Positions 1 to 5,779 of a stretch of 5,783 nucleotides of DNA are shown in pieces (position 1 is the stretch's first letter; every line of letters begins with the position of its first letter). The notes beneath the pieces were generated by a model. That model worked only from the letters and a program-made list of their open reading frames with translations, ran no database searches and was not told the origin of the DNA. Source of the stretch: Prevotella sp. (GTDB lineage: Bacteria > Bacteroidota > Bacteroidia > Bacteroidales > Bacteroidaceae); contig JAGBQP010000133.1 in assembly GCA_017632825.1 (NCBI GenBank), positions 1 through 5,783 of the forward strand, read 5' to 3'. Both the position numbers and the translations under genes were made by a program.

Positions 1-2133
1 CAGGCCGCGAACGGCGAACGAGATGCAGAACAGGATGGCTGCGGCACCCCAGATAACGAAGGTCTTCTTATACATGCCCATGAAGTTGTACTTGGCATTC
101 TGCATGAGGTTCTTAGAGTAACCGGTCACGAAGGTCAGGTTGGTCCACTTATCCTTGCTCAGCATGTAGTCATAGACCAGACGGGTCATATAGACGGCAG
201 TGAAGAACGATACGCAGATACCGATGATCCAAGTGGTGGCGAAGCCCTTTACAGGACCTGTACCGAAGTAAAGCAGGATGATACCAGTGATCAATGATGT
301 GAAGTTAGAGTCGAAGATAGCGCTGAAAGCGTTAGAATAACCCTTGCTGAGGGATTCTTTCACGCTGAGACCCTTCTTCAGCTCTTCCTTGATACGCTCG
401 TAGATCAGCACGTTAGCATCCACAGCAGTACCCAGCGTCAGCACGATACCGGCGATACCAGGCATCGTCAGAGCAGCCTGGAACGAGGTGAGGATACCCA
501 ATGTGAAGAACAGGTTGAACAGCAGGGCGATATCGGAGAGGATACCAGGGATGAAGCCGTAGAGCAGGATCATGTAGATCATCAGCAGGATGAATGCCAC
601 AATGAATGACATGATACCCTGCTTAATGGACTGAGCACCCAGTGACGGACCAACCACCTCTTCCTGCACGATACGTGTAGGAGCCGGCATCTTACCTGAA
701 TTCAGCGTGTTAGCCAAGTCCTTGGTGTCCTCGATGGTGAAGTTACCAGTAATCTGAGAGTTACCTCCATCAATCTGGGTGAGGATACGTGGAGCAGAGT
801 AGACGGCGTCATCGAGCACGATGGCTACGGCCTTACCGATGTTCTGCTTGGTGATCTGGCTCCAGCGACGGGCACCGTCAGAGTTCATCTGCATAGATAC
901 GCAGGGATGACCCATCTGGTCGAAGTCGTCCTTACCGTTGGTGATGACGTCACCCTCCAGCGGAGCACGACCTGAAGGCTCAGTAATCTTCAGAGCATAG
1001 AGCTCGAAGATGTCACCCTTGGTCTCACCTCCGAAGTCCTCAGGCTTGGCACCCCAGCGGAGCTTCAACTCAGCAGGGAAGATCTGACGGGCAAGGTCGG
1101 AGTAGATAATCTTATTGATTTCAGCGGTATCGCGTGCGTTGGCATAACCTACGACAGCGAGGGTGTTACCCTGTGTGGGCTGGAAGTAGTAGAACAGGGG
1201 ATTCTGCTTCTTGGCCTGCTCGGCAGTCTTATCATCAACAGCTTTGGCATCCTTCTTGGCCAGTTTGGCAGCGAGGTCACCAGTAGCAGCTTTAGTAGTG
1301 TCAGCCTTTACAGAGTCAGCGGCCTGAGCCTCCTCAACAACAGACTCAATGGCTGTGGTGTCAACCACTTCGCCACCCTGTACAGCCCAGCGCTGGTTCA
1401 ACTGAGCCAGCAGCGGAGTAATCTCCTGAGAGTTATAGGTCTCCCAGAACTCGAGGTTGGCAGAACCCTGGAGCAGCTTACGTACACGCTCGGGCTCCTT
1501 GATACCAGGCATTTCGACCATGATACGGCCAGCCTGACCTTCCAGCTTCTGGATGTTGGGCTGAACAACGCCGAACTTATCGATACGGTTACGAACTACA
1601 TTGAATGAGTTGTCAACGGCAGCCTGCACCTCAGCGCGCAGTGCACTCTCTACCTCAGAGTCGGTAGACTGTGTGCTCACCTTGCCCTTCATCTGCTGGG
1701 TAGCAAAGATAGCGGCAAGGGGACGGCCGTTAGCCTCTTGTTTCCAATACTTCACGAACAGAGAGATGAAGTCGTTCTGGCTGGTCTCCTCTTCCTTCTT
1801 GGCAAGTTCCATTGCCTTCTTGTAGGTAGCGTCGGTCTTGTGGTCAGCAAGTACGTCAACCACATCAGGTACGGATACCTCAAGAATCACGTTCATACCG
1901 CCTTTCAGGTCAAGACCCAGGCCAATTTCCATCTCACGGCACTGCTTCAGAGAATAGATGCCCATATACACCTTCTCGTTGTTGATTGAATCCAGGTACT
2001 CTGCACCAGCCTCCTCGCCCATGGCAGCAGCCTTACTCTCGTAGTGGCGTGTCACAAATGAGAAGGAAAGGTAGAAGCAGCACACAAGAATCAGAAGCAC
2101 TGCAATAAATTTAACAATTCCTTTGTTTTGCAT
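1..2133 (-). CDS. secDF: Protein translocase subunit SecDF, SecD half plus start of SecF (3' end off the left edge)
   Basis: SecDF is an inner-membrane accessory of SecYEG that uses the proton motive force to help pull exported proteins out on the periplasmic side. The ATG at 2133 opens 711 codons with no stop before the window edge. Visible features: TM1 at about residues 6-27; the conserved SecD motif GLDLKGG at 73-79; VRNRIDKFG at 180-188 in the first periplasmic domain; VGPSLG at 494-499; a TM bundle from about 505; and TMPGIAGIVLTLGTAVDANV at 556-574 leading into LIYERIKEEL. D572 lies in the VDAN motif that holds the proton-pathway aspartate of the family. From about 681 the sequence resembles the SecF N-terminus (KYNFMG, then a TM), so this is the fused form usual in Bacteroidota, normally about 1000 residues. 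A low-complexity Ala/Lys/Asp/Thr stretch (252-310) interrupts the first periplasmic domain. A promoter lies upstream, and no convincing terminator separates it from the EEP gene, so read-through is also possible. Confidence 0.96.
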   Translation of the reverse strand, partial: MQNKGIVKFIAVLLILVCCFYLSFSFVTRHYESKAAAMGEEAGAEYLDSINNEKVYMGIYSLKQCREMEIGLGLDLKGGMNVILEVSVPDVVDVLADHKTDATYKKAMELAKKEEETSQNDFISLFVKYWKQEANGRPLAAIFATQQMKGKVSTQSTDSEVESALRAEVQAAVDNSFNVVRNRIDKFGVVQPNIQKLEGQAGRIMVEMPGIKEPERVRKLLQGSANLEFWETYNSQEITPLLAQLNQRWAVQGGEVVDTTAIESVVEEAQAADSVKADTTKAATGDLAAKLAKKDAKAVDDKTAEQAKKQNPLFYYFQPTQGNTLAVVGYANARDTAEINKIIYSDLARQIFPAELKLRWGAKPEDFGGETKGDIFELYALKITEPSGRAPLEGDVITNGKDDFDQMGHPCVSMQMNSDGARRWSQITKQNIGKAVAIVLDDAVYSAPRILTQIDGGNSQITGNFTIEDTKDLANTLNSGKMPAPTRIVQEEVVGPSLGAQSIKQGIMSFIVAFILLMIYMILLYGFIPGILSDIALLFNLFFTLGILTSFQAALTMPGIAGIVLTLGTAVDANVLIYERIKEELKKGLSVKESLSKGYSNAFSAIFDSNFTSLITGIILLYFGTGPVKGFATTWIIGICVSFFTAVYMTRLVYDYMLSKDKWTNLTFVTGYSKNLMQNAKYNFMGMYKKTFVIWGAAAILFCISFAVRGL

Positions 2134-2190
2134 TTTGATTTTTAATATTATTTGATATTATTATATTCTGTTCGTGCATATTTTAGCGTG

Positions 2191-2198
2191 CAAATATA
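2191..2198 (-). promoter_or_regulatory. Bacteroidota-type -7 element for secDF
   Basis: The minus strand reads TATATTTG, a full match to the TAnnTTTG -7 box of Bacteroidota primary-sigma promoters. It sits 57 bp upstream of the secDF ATG. At the expected distance (about 19 bp further upstream, near 2218-2222) the minus strand has TTTTT rather than TTTG, so the -33 element is weak. The predicted transcript starts near 2184-2187 and has a very A/T-rich leader without a clear Shine-Dalgarno, as is normal in this phylum. The start site is inferred. Confidence 0.65.
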
Positions 2199-2247
2199 GT
2201 GCTTTTTTTTGAGAGGGAAAAATTTCTCGTCAAAAAAGACACTTTTT

Positions 2248-3342
2248 TTAAGGATTTTCCCTCATTTTTATGTGGCAGATGATAGGAAAATGGTCACTGG
2301 CGTCCATTTCGTCGTCAATCTGACAATTGTATGGTTGAAGGTCTGGTGAGCATAAAATATGATCAATTCTGAAATAGTATCCTTTCTGATTATATGACAA
2401 ACCGAGACCTTTTCCAGTTGTTTGGAAGCAGTCTGTGAGTCCTTGGGCGATGGTGCGTCGTGCGTAGGAGATGGGGGTATCGTTGAAGTCACCACACACG
2501 ATGATGGGGTATTGCCTATGGGCTTCGATATAGCGATGGACGGCATCAGCCTGAGGGGCACGTTTGGCATTGTTCTTTCCCAGTTTCTCGATAAGGAACA
2601 TCGATTCGGTTTTGGCGGTATCGCGCTTCATCTTGCCTCGTATCAGGCGCTCGTAGTTCTCGCGCTCAGTATCTGTGAGGTGAGTGCTTTCCAAGTGGTT
2701 GTTGATAACCAGTAGGGTGTCCTTGTCTGTTTTCAGGTAGTAGGCCACTGAGCCGTTGGACCTTGAGGGATATTGGATGCGCTCCTTGCGGATAATGGGA
2801 TATCGGGTGTGGATGCCCACGCAATTGAAGATGAGGGCATTCTTGTGAAGCACAGTGGTATCGTTGTAGGGGTATATTTTCTCATATCGCTGCATAACGA
2901 ACCTTCGCCAGGTATCGACATCCTCCTGCAAACAGACAATATCGGCATTCTGACGCGCCAGATAGTTGAAGACGGTGTCGAAACCTTTCTCGTATTTATA
3001 GTTGCCTCCATAGGTGCAGACGTTATACGAGATGAGTTTAATGGTCTGATCAGGTACATCCTGACGCATGTTGAGCGGCATGAACAAAGTGATGGGCACG
3101 TATGCTGCTGCAAAGCCGGCTATAGGTATCCAGGCCTTCTTCCATTTGATGCAGAGCCAGAAGAACAGGAACAATAGATTCACCAGCAGGAATACTGGGA
3201 AAGTCATGCCCATGACGGAAAGGATGGGATGATGCTCTGGATTAATCCTGTCGGAATAGCCAGCCAACAACATCAGCAAGATGGTAGCGATGTTGGCGCC
3301 AGCAATCAGATTGACAACAAATGACTTGATTTGCTTGATCAT
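2248..3342 (-). CDS. Membrane-anchored endonuclease/exonuclease/phosphatase (EEP) family protein
   Basis: The protein has 364 residues. The N-terminal third has three hydrophobic segments (about 7-28, 41-64 and 70-90). The rest is a complete EEP fold, as in exonuclease III, DNase I and related phosphodiesterases, which cleave phosphoester bonds with a bound metal. The family motifs appear in order: SYN with N107, LQE with E140 (metal ligand), NNH with N215/H216, GDFND with D285/N287, RIDH with D327/H328, and SDH with D350/H351 (catalytic His). No key residue appears missing, so activity is likely. The substrate (DNA, RNA, phospholipid or sugar phosphate) cannot be read from sequence. Lysines at the N-terminus and in the IKWKK loop between TM2 and TM3 suggest N-in topology, which would place the catalytic domain in the periplasm; this is inference. 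The ATG at 3342 overlaps the upstream rhomboid stop as ATGA, which fixes the start and implies translational coupling. Confidence 0.9.
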   Translation of the reverse strand: MIKQIKSFVVNLIAGANIATILLMLLAGYSDRINPEHHPILSVMGMTFPVFLLVNLLFLFFWLCIKWKKAWIPIAGFAAAYVPITLFMPLNMRQDVPDQTIKLISYNVCTYGGNYKYEKGFDTVFNYLARQNADIVCLQEDVDTWRRFVMQRYEKIYPYNDTTVLHKNALIFNCVGIHTRYPIIRKERIQYPSRSNGSVAYYLKTDKDTLLVINNHLESTHLTDTERENYERLIRGKMKRDTAKTESMFLIEKLGKNNAKRAPQADAVHRYIEAHRQYPIIVCGDFNDTPISYARRTIAQGLTDCFQTTGKGLGLSYNQKGYYFRIDHILCSPDLQPYNCQIDDEMDASDHFPIICHIKMRENP

Positions 3343-4271
3343 TGCTTGCTGGCCTCAAACAATTTTTGTTTTTCTTCCTTGGTCAGACTGTCATAACCGC
3401 TCTTGCGGATTTTATCGAGTATGGCGTCTATCTCTTCCTGGTTTTTACGCTTGCGGGCGTTGTATTCCATATCGTCCTGCTTCGAACCGCCCCGCTCTGC
3501 GTGCATGTTAGGATTACTGGTGTTCTTCTGTTGTTGGCGTTGGTCGAAGTTGCGTTTCAGGCCTTCAAAGAACTCGCGTCCACGACTACGGTCGAAATTG
3601 GAGTCAGGATGGTGGTTCCAATAGCGTATCATCAGGAATCCGAAGAGCATACCACCTAAATGGGCCGTATGAGCCACACCGTCGCCTGCAGCTGTGATGG
3701 ACGAATAGAACTCGATGGCCACATAGCCCAGTACGAACCACTTGGCTTTGATAGGGAAGGGGAAGGGTATAATAAACAACCGTTCGTTGGGGAACGACAT
3801 ACCAAAGGCGAGGATGACGGCATAAACGGCACCTGAAGCACCAATGGTGGTCCATGCATTTAACTGTTGGCTGAGTTGCTGTCCCACTACGAAGAGCTCA
3901 GCTACACCAATGCTCGGATCTTGCTCGTGGATAGTAAAATAGAAAGAAGCAAACTGGGCTATTTCCTGACATAAACCAGCGCCTATGCCGCAGCAAATGT
4001 AATAAAAAAGGAATTTCTTCGGACCCCATACGTTTTCTATCACGCAGCCGAACATCCACAAGCCGAACATATTGCTCAGAATGTGCATGAAATTAGCGTG
4101 TAGAAACAGGTAAGTGACCAGTTGGTAGAAGTGGAAATCCTCAGCCATGAAAAAGTGAAGACCTCCGATATCAGCGAGGTCGATTCCACGCATCTGCAAG
4201 ACTACCGTCGCCAGAAATGCGATGAAGTTGATAATCAACAGATTCTTTGTAATAGTGGGTATGCGAAACAT
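3339..4271 (-). CDS. Rhomboid family intramembrane serine protease
   Basis: Rhomboids cut transmembrane substrates within the bilayer with a Ser-His dyad. Numbered from the chosen ATG (310 residues), the nucleophile is S146 in GASG and the partner is H204 in AHLGG. The TM2 motif HANFMHILSN carries H58, H63 and N67, the last two being the usual oxyanion-side residues. Six TM segments fit roughly 8-25, 51-75, 84-106, 143-159, 176-193 and 200-216. A loop of about 30 residues lies before the GASG helix. The C-terminal tail of some 90 residues is soluble and charged, with a Q-rich stretch and a final EEIDAILDKI...LTKEEKQKLFEAS segment that I recall as a recurring tail of Bacteroidota rhomboids. 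A longer reading begins at a TTG at 4352, but that TTG is part of the predicted -7 box. ATG 4271, followed by MFRIPTITKNLL, gives the usual family N-terminus. The gene is first in a two-gene operon with the EEP gene (4-nt ATGA overlap). Substrates are unknown. Confidence 0.93.
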   Translation of the reverse strand: MFRIPTITKNLLIINFIAFLATVVLQMRGIDLADIGGLHFFMAEDFHFYQLVTYLFLHANFMHILSNMFGLWMFGCVIENVWGPKKFLFYYICCGIGAGLCQEIAQFASFYFTIHEQDPSIGVAELFVVGQQLSQQLNAWTTIGASGAVYAVILAFGMSFPNERLFIIPFPFPIKAKWFVLGYVAIEFYSSITAAGDGVAHTAHLGGMLFGFLMIRYWNHHPDSNFDRSRGREFFEGLKRNFDQRQQQKNTSNPNMHAERGGSKQDDMEYNARKRKNQEEIDAILDKIRKSGYDSLTKEEKQKLFEASKQ

Positions 4272-4281
4272 CTTTTTTCTG

Positions 4282-4297
4282 TAATTTGCTAATTTGT
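4282..4297. repeat. Short tandem repeat in the rhomboid leader
   Basis: On the plus strand TAATTTGC is followed at once by TAATTTGT and then a partial TAAT, so two copies of an 8-nt unit differ at one base. It lies in the predicted 5' leader of the rhomboid mRNA, 11 bp upstream of the ATG. In an A/T-rich spacer this could be chance, and no function is claimed. Confidence 0.4.
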
Positions 4298-4349
4298 AAT
4301 CTCTTGTGATAACTGATAGGATGCACAAGCACTTTTCAGTATTTTGGCG

Positions 4350-4357
4350 CAAAATTA
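4350..4357 (-). promoter_or_regulatory. Bacteroidota-type -7 element for the rhomboid-EEP operon
   Basis: The minus strand reads TAATTTTG, a full match to TAnnTTTG, 78 bp upstream of the rhomboid ATG at 4271. No TTTG-like -33 element is seen at the expected spacing, so the promoter may be weak or need an activator. Its last three bases (TTG, 4352-4350) are the alternative start codon of the longer rhomboid reading frame. If the box is real, that start lies upstream of the transcription start and cannot be used. Confidence 0.6.
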
Positions 4358-4381
4358 CGAAAAATATCTTGTTTTGGGGCT

Positions 4382-4449
4382 AAAAATGGGGCTTTATCAA
4401 CTATTTTTCAATAAAAAAGCAATTTTTTCGGTTTTTTTGTTGTTTTTTT
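4382..4449. other. Helically phased A/T tracts, predicted intrinsically curved DNA
   Basis: A/T tracts lie at 4382-4386, 4404-4408, 4413-4418, 4423-4428, 4432-4438 and 4443-4449. Their centres are about 22, 9.5, 10, 9.5 and 11 bp apart, close to one or two helical turns each. Phased tracts of this kind are known to curve DNA. The array lies between the two divergent promoters and runs into the -33/spacer region of the HU promoter. Because A-runs and T-runs alternate on one strand, the net bend has to be computed rather than assumed. Confidence 0.55.
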
Positions 4450-4470
4450 AATAACTTTCCCTTATATTTG
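4439..4470 (+). promoter_or_regulatory. Promoter of the HU gene
   Basis: The -7 box TATATTTG at 4463-4470 matches TAnnTTTG fully. A GTTG at 4439-4442 lies 20 bp upstream, close to the TTTG -33 element at its usual 19-21 bp spacing. This is the best two-part promoter in the window, which suits a highly expressed nucleoid protein. The predicted start near 4475-4478 gives an A/T-rich leader of about 50 nt. A perfect 10-bp palindrome (ATTCATGAAT, 4478-4487) sits right at the predicted start site. Confidence 0.72.
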
Positions 4471-4526
4471 CGAAGGAATTCATGAATATTTTAATTTTTA
4501 CTATAATTTTTTAAATTAACATCATT

Positions 4527-4796
4527 ATGAACAAAACAGAATTGGTAGAGAAGATTGCAGCAGGTGCTGGTCTCTCAAAGGTAGACGCAAAGAAGGCTCT
4601 TGACGCAACAGTAGCAGCTATTAAGGGTGCTCTGAAGGATGGTGACAAGGTACAGCTCGTTGGTTTTGGTACATTCAGTGTAACCAAGCGCCCAGCTCGT
4701 GAGGGTATCAACCCCGCTACCAAGGAGAAGATTAAGATTGCTGCCAAGAAGGTTGCTAAGTTCAAGGCTGGTGCTGAGCTCGCAGACGCTCTCTAA
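4527..4796 (+). CDS. hup: HU family DNA-binding protein
   Basis: HU is a small dimeric nucleoid protein that binds and bends DNA with little sequence preference and supports compaction, replication, recombination and repair. The 89 residues match the usual length of about 90. The N-terminal helices ([10 protein letters not shown]...[10 protein letters not shown]) form the dimer core, followed by the signature GFGTF at 46-50. The DNA-binding arm spans about 52-73 and holds R55, R58 and the N62-P63 pair that inserts into the minor groove. The C-terminal helix is lysine-rich. The ATG at 4527 starts exactly at the family N-terminus. The gene stands alone between a divergent rhomboid operon and a convergent dehydrogenase, with its own promoter and terminator. 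Codon use is strongly biased (many GGT, AAG and GCT), consistent with high expression. Whether it acts as a homodimer or pairs with a second HU encoded elsewhere cannot be told here. Confidence 0.97.
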   Translation: MNKTELVEKIAAGAGLSKVDAKKALDATVAAIKGALKDGDKVQLVGFGTFSVTKRPAREGINPATKEKIKIAAKKVAKFKAGAELADAL

Positions 4797-4819
4797 ACCT
4801 TATTTTGTAAACAAAAATT

Positions 4820-4847
4820 AAGGGGTTCCAAACGGAGCCCCTTTTTT
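4820..4847. terminator. Bidirectional intrinsic terminator shared by HU and the dehydrogenase
   Basis: The stem AAGGGGTTCC (4820-4829) pairs with GGAGCCCCTT (4834-4843) around an AAAC loop. That is ten pairs including one wobble, with a G/C-rich core. On the plus strand a run of six T (4842-4847) follows, ending HU transcripts 24 bp past the HU stop. On the minus strand the mirror hairpin is followed by TTAATTTTTG, ending dehydrogenase transcripts. The two stop codons lie 59 bp apart. Confidence 0.92.
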
Positions 4848-4855
4848 GTGCTATT

Positions 4856-5659
4856 TTATTTCGGTTGTTTGCCGATATAGGCAAGAATTCCGCCATCCAC
4901 GTAGAGCACGTGTCCATTGACAGCATCTGAAGCATGAGATGCGAGGAAGACGGCAGGACCACCCAACTCAGAAGGATCGAGCCAACGGCCAGCAGGTGTC
5001 TTGGCGCAGATGAAACTGTCGAACGGATGACGGCTGCCATCAGCCTGACGCTCGCGAAGAGGTGCTGTCTGTGGAGTCGCAATATAACCTGGGCCGATAC
5101 CGTTACACTGGATGTTGTACTCACCATACTCAGAGCAGATATTGCGGGTGAGCATCTTCAGACCACCCTTGGCGGCTGCATAGGCGCTGACAGTCTCGCG
5201 ACCTAACTCAGACATCATCGAGCAGATGTTGATGATCTTGCCCTCGCGACGCTCTATCATCTCAGGAATCACAGCCGATGAGCAGATGAACGGACCAACG
5301 AGGTCGATATCGATGACCTGCTGGAACTCTGCACGCTTCATCTCGTGCATGGGGATACGCTTGATAATACCTGCATTGTTAACGAGGATGTCAATCTGAC
5401 CTACTTCCTTGTGGATAGTTTCCACAAGAGCCGCTACAGCATTCTCGTCAGTCACGTCGCAGACATAGCCCTTTACGTTGCTGATGCCAGCCTCTTTGTA
5501 ATTGTCCAGACCACGCTGCAGGGCAGCCTCGTTGATGTCGTTGAAGATGATGGTCTTTGCACCAGCAGCTACGAAAGCTTTAGCAATGTTGAAACCAATT
5601 CCATAAGATGCACCTGTAATCCATGCATTCTTACCTTCAAGTGAAAATAAATTTGCCAT
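4856..5659 (-). CDS. Short-chain dehydrogenase/reductase, gluconate 5-dehydrogenase-like
   Basis: This is a classical SDR of 267 residues. The cofactor-binding glycine motif is TGASYGIG (15-22), and NNAG lies at 94-97. The catalytic residues are S147, Y160 and K164 (YAAAK). The acidic N40-D41 after the second strand suits NAD(H) at least as well as NADP(H). The block SMMSELGRETVSAYAAAKGG (147-166), IQCNGIGPGYIATPQTAPLR (183-202) and the ending LYVDGGILAYIGKQP strongly resemble, from memory, gluconate 5-dehydrogenase (5-keto-D-gluconate/D-gluconate interconversion) such as the Streptococcus suis enzyme. In Bacteroidota such proteins may instead act as KduD, which reduces 5-keto-deoxyuronates in pectin and uronate breakdown. 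No kduI or sugar-acid kinase is visible here to decide. The tetrad position usually filled by Asn appears to be D119 (IDIDL). The gene follows tRNA-Gln by 32 bp without a recognisable promoter of its own, and ends at the shared terminator. SDR class is certain; the substrate is moderately sure. Confidence 0.9.
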   Translation of the reverse strand: MANLFSLEGKNAWITGASYGIGFNIAKAFVAAGAKTIIFNDINEAALQRGLDNYKEAGISNVKGYVCDVTDENAVAALVETIHKEVGQIDILVNNAGIIKRIPMHEMKRAEFQQVIDIDLVGPFICSSAVIPEMIERREGKIINICSMMSELGRETVSAYAAAKGGLKMLTRNICSEYGEYNIQCNGIGPGYIATPQTAPLRERQADGSRHPFDSFICAKTPAGRWLDPSELGGPAVFLASHASDAVNGHVLYVDGGILAYIGKQPK

Positions 5660-5667
5660 AATTCTGT

Positions 5668-5688
5668 TTGTTTTAGAAGTTGTTTTAG
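5668..5688. repeat. 12-nt-period direct repeat in the dehydrogenase leader
   Basis: TTGTTTTAG occurs twice on the plus strand (5668-5676 and 5680-5688), separated by three bases. On the transcribed strand this reads CTAAAACAA twice. It fills most of the 32-bp gap between the tRNA 3' end and the dehydrogenase ATG. It could be chance or a mark of a processing or binding site; the sequence does not decide. Confidence 0.5.
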
Positions 5689-5691
5689 TAG

Positions 5692-5762
5692 TTGGACGAC
5701 TCGGATTCGAACCGGGAATGACAGAACCAAAACCTGTAGTGTTACCATTACACCATCGTCCA
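5692..5762 (-). tRNA. tRNA-Gln (anticodon TTG)
   Basis: The minus strand folds into a 71-nt cloverleaf. The acceptor stem is TGGACGA/TCGTCCA (seven pairs, U1-A72 as common in tRNA-Gln). The D arm is GTGT-AATGGTA-ACAC. The anticodon stem ACAGG/TCTGT closes a TTTTGGT loop with TTG at 5728-5730, reading CAA. The variable loop has 4 nt (CATT) and the T loop is TTCGAAT. The T stem CCCGG/CCGAG contains one C-A mismatch (C50 with A64); the other four pairs are Watson-Crick. The discriminator is A and CCA is not encoded (CTA follows), so the CCA end must be added after transcription. Confidence 0.93.
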
Positions 5763-5771
5763 ATGCGGCTG

Positions 5772-5779
5772 CAAAGGTA
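5772..5779 (-). promoter_or_regulatory. Bacteroidota-type -7 element for tRNA-Gln
   Basis: The minus strand reads TACCTTTG, a full TAnnTTTG match. It ends 9 bp before the tRNA 5' end, so transcription should begin within a few bases of the mature tRNA. The -33 element would lie beyond the right edge and cannot be checked. This is the only recognisable promoter upstream of the dehydrogenase in the window. Confidence 0.75.

Noticed and set aside
1601..1989. Two overlapping plus-strand frames of 74 and 83 codons.
   Set aside because: Both are antisense to the SecD coding sequence, which carries conserved family motifs here; they have no promoter or domain signal.
2077..2085. Cys-Cys (residues 18-19) in TM1 of SecDF, resembling a lipoprotein cleavage box.
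   Set aside because: SecD begins with an uncleaved transmembrane anchor, and the cysteines lie mid-helix with hydrophobic residues continuing after them.
2232..2248. Possible terminator after the EEP gene: AAAAAAG and CTTTTTT around a 3-nt loop.
   Set aside because: The seven-pair stem has one G-C pair, overlaps the stop codon and is probably too weak to end transcription.
2773..3177. Plus-strand open frame of 134 codons antisense to the EEP gene.
   Set aside because: It lies opposite a strongly supported EEP gene with all family motifs, and its translation shows no recognisable domain.
4411..4430. AAAAAAGCAATTTTTT as a hairpin or terminator in the divergent spacer.
   Set aside because: The stem is A/T only and no gene ends nearby; it is better explained as part of the A/T-tract series.
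4482..4514. Ten-codon upstream reading frame (MNILIFTIIF) in the HU leader.
   Set aside because: It starts only a few bases after the predicted transcript start, in A/T-rich sequence where short frames arise by chance, and has no sign of regulated leader-peptide design.
4934..5206. Plus-strand 90-codon frame within the dehydrogenase, and similar frames at 5345-5644.
   Set aside because: They are antisense shadows of the SDR gene, whose catalytic residues and ending are clear.
5692..5762. tRNA-Gln as an integration site for a mobile element.
   Set aside because: No integrase, no repeat of the tRNA 3' end and no foreign-looking genes are visible on its downstream side within the window.
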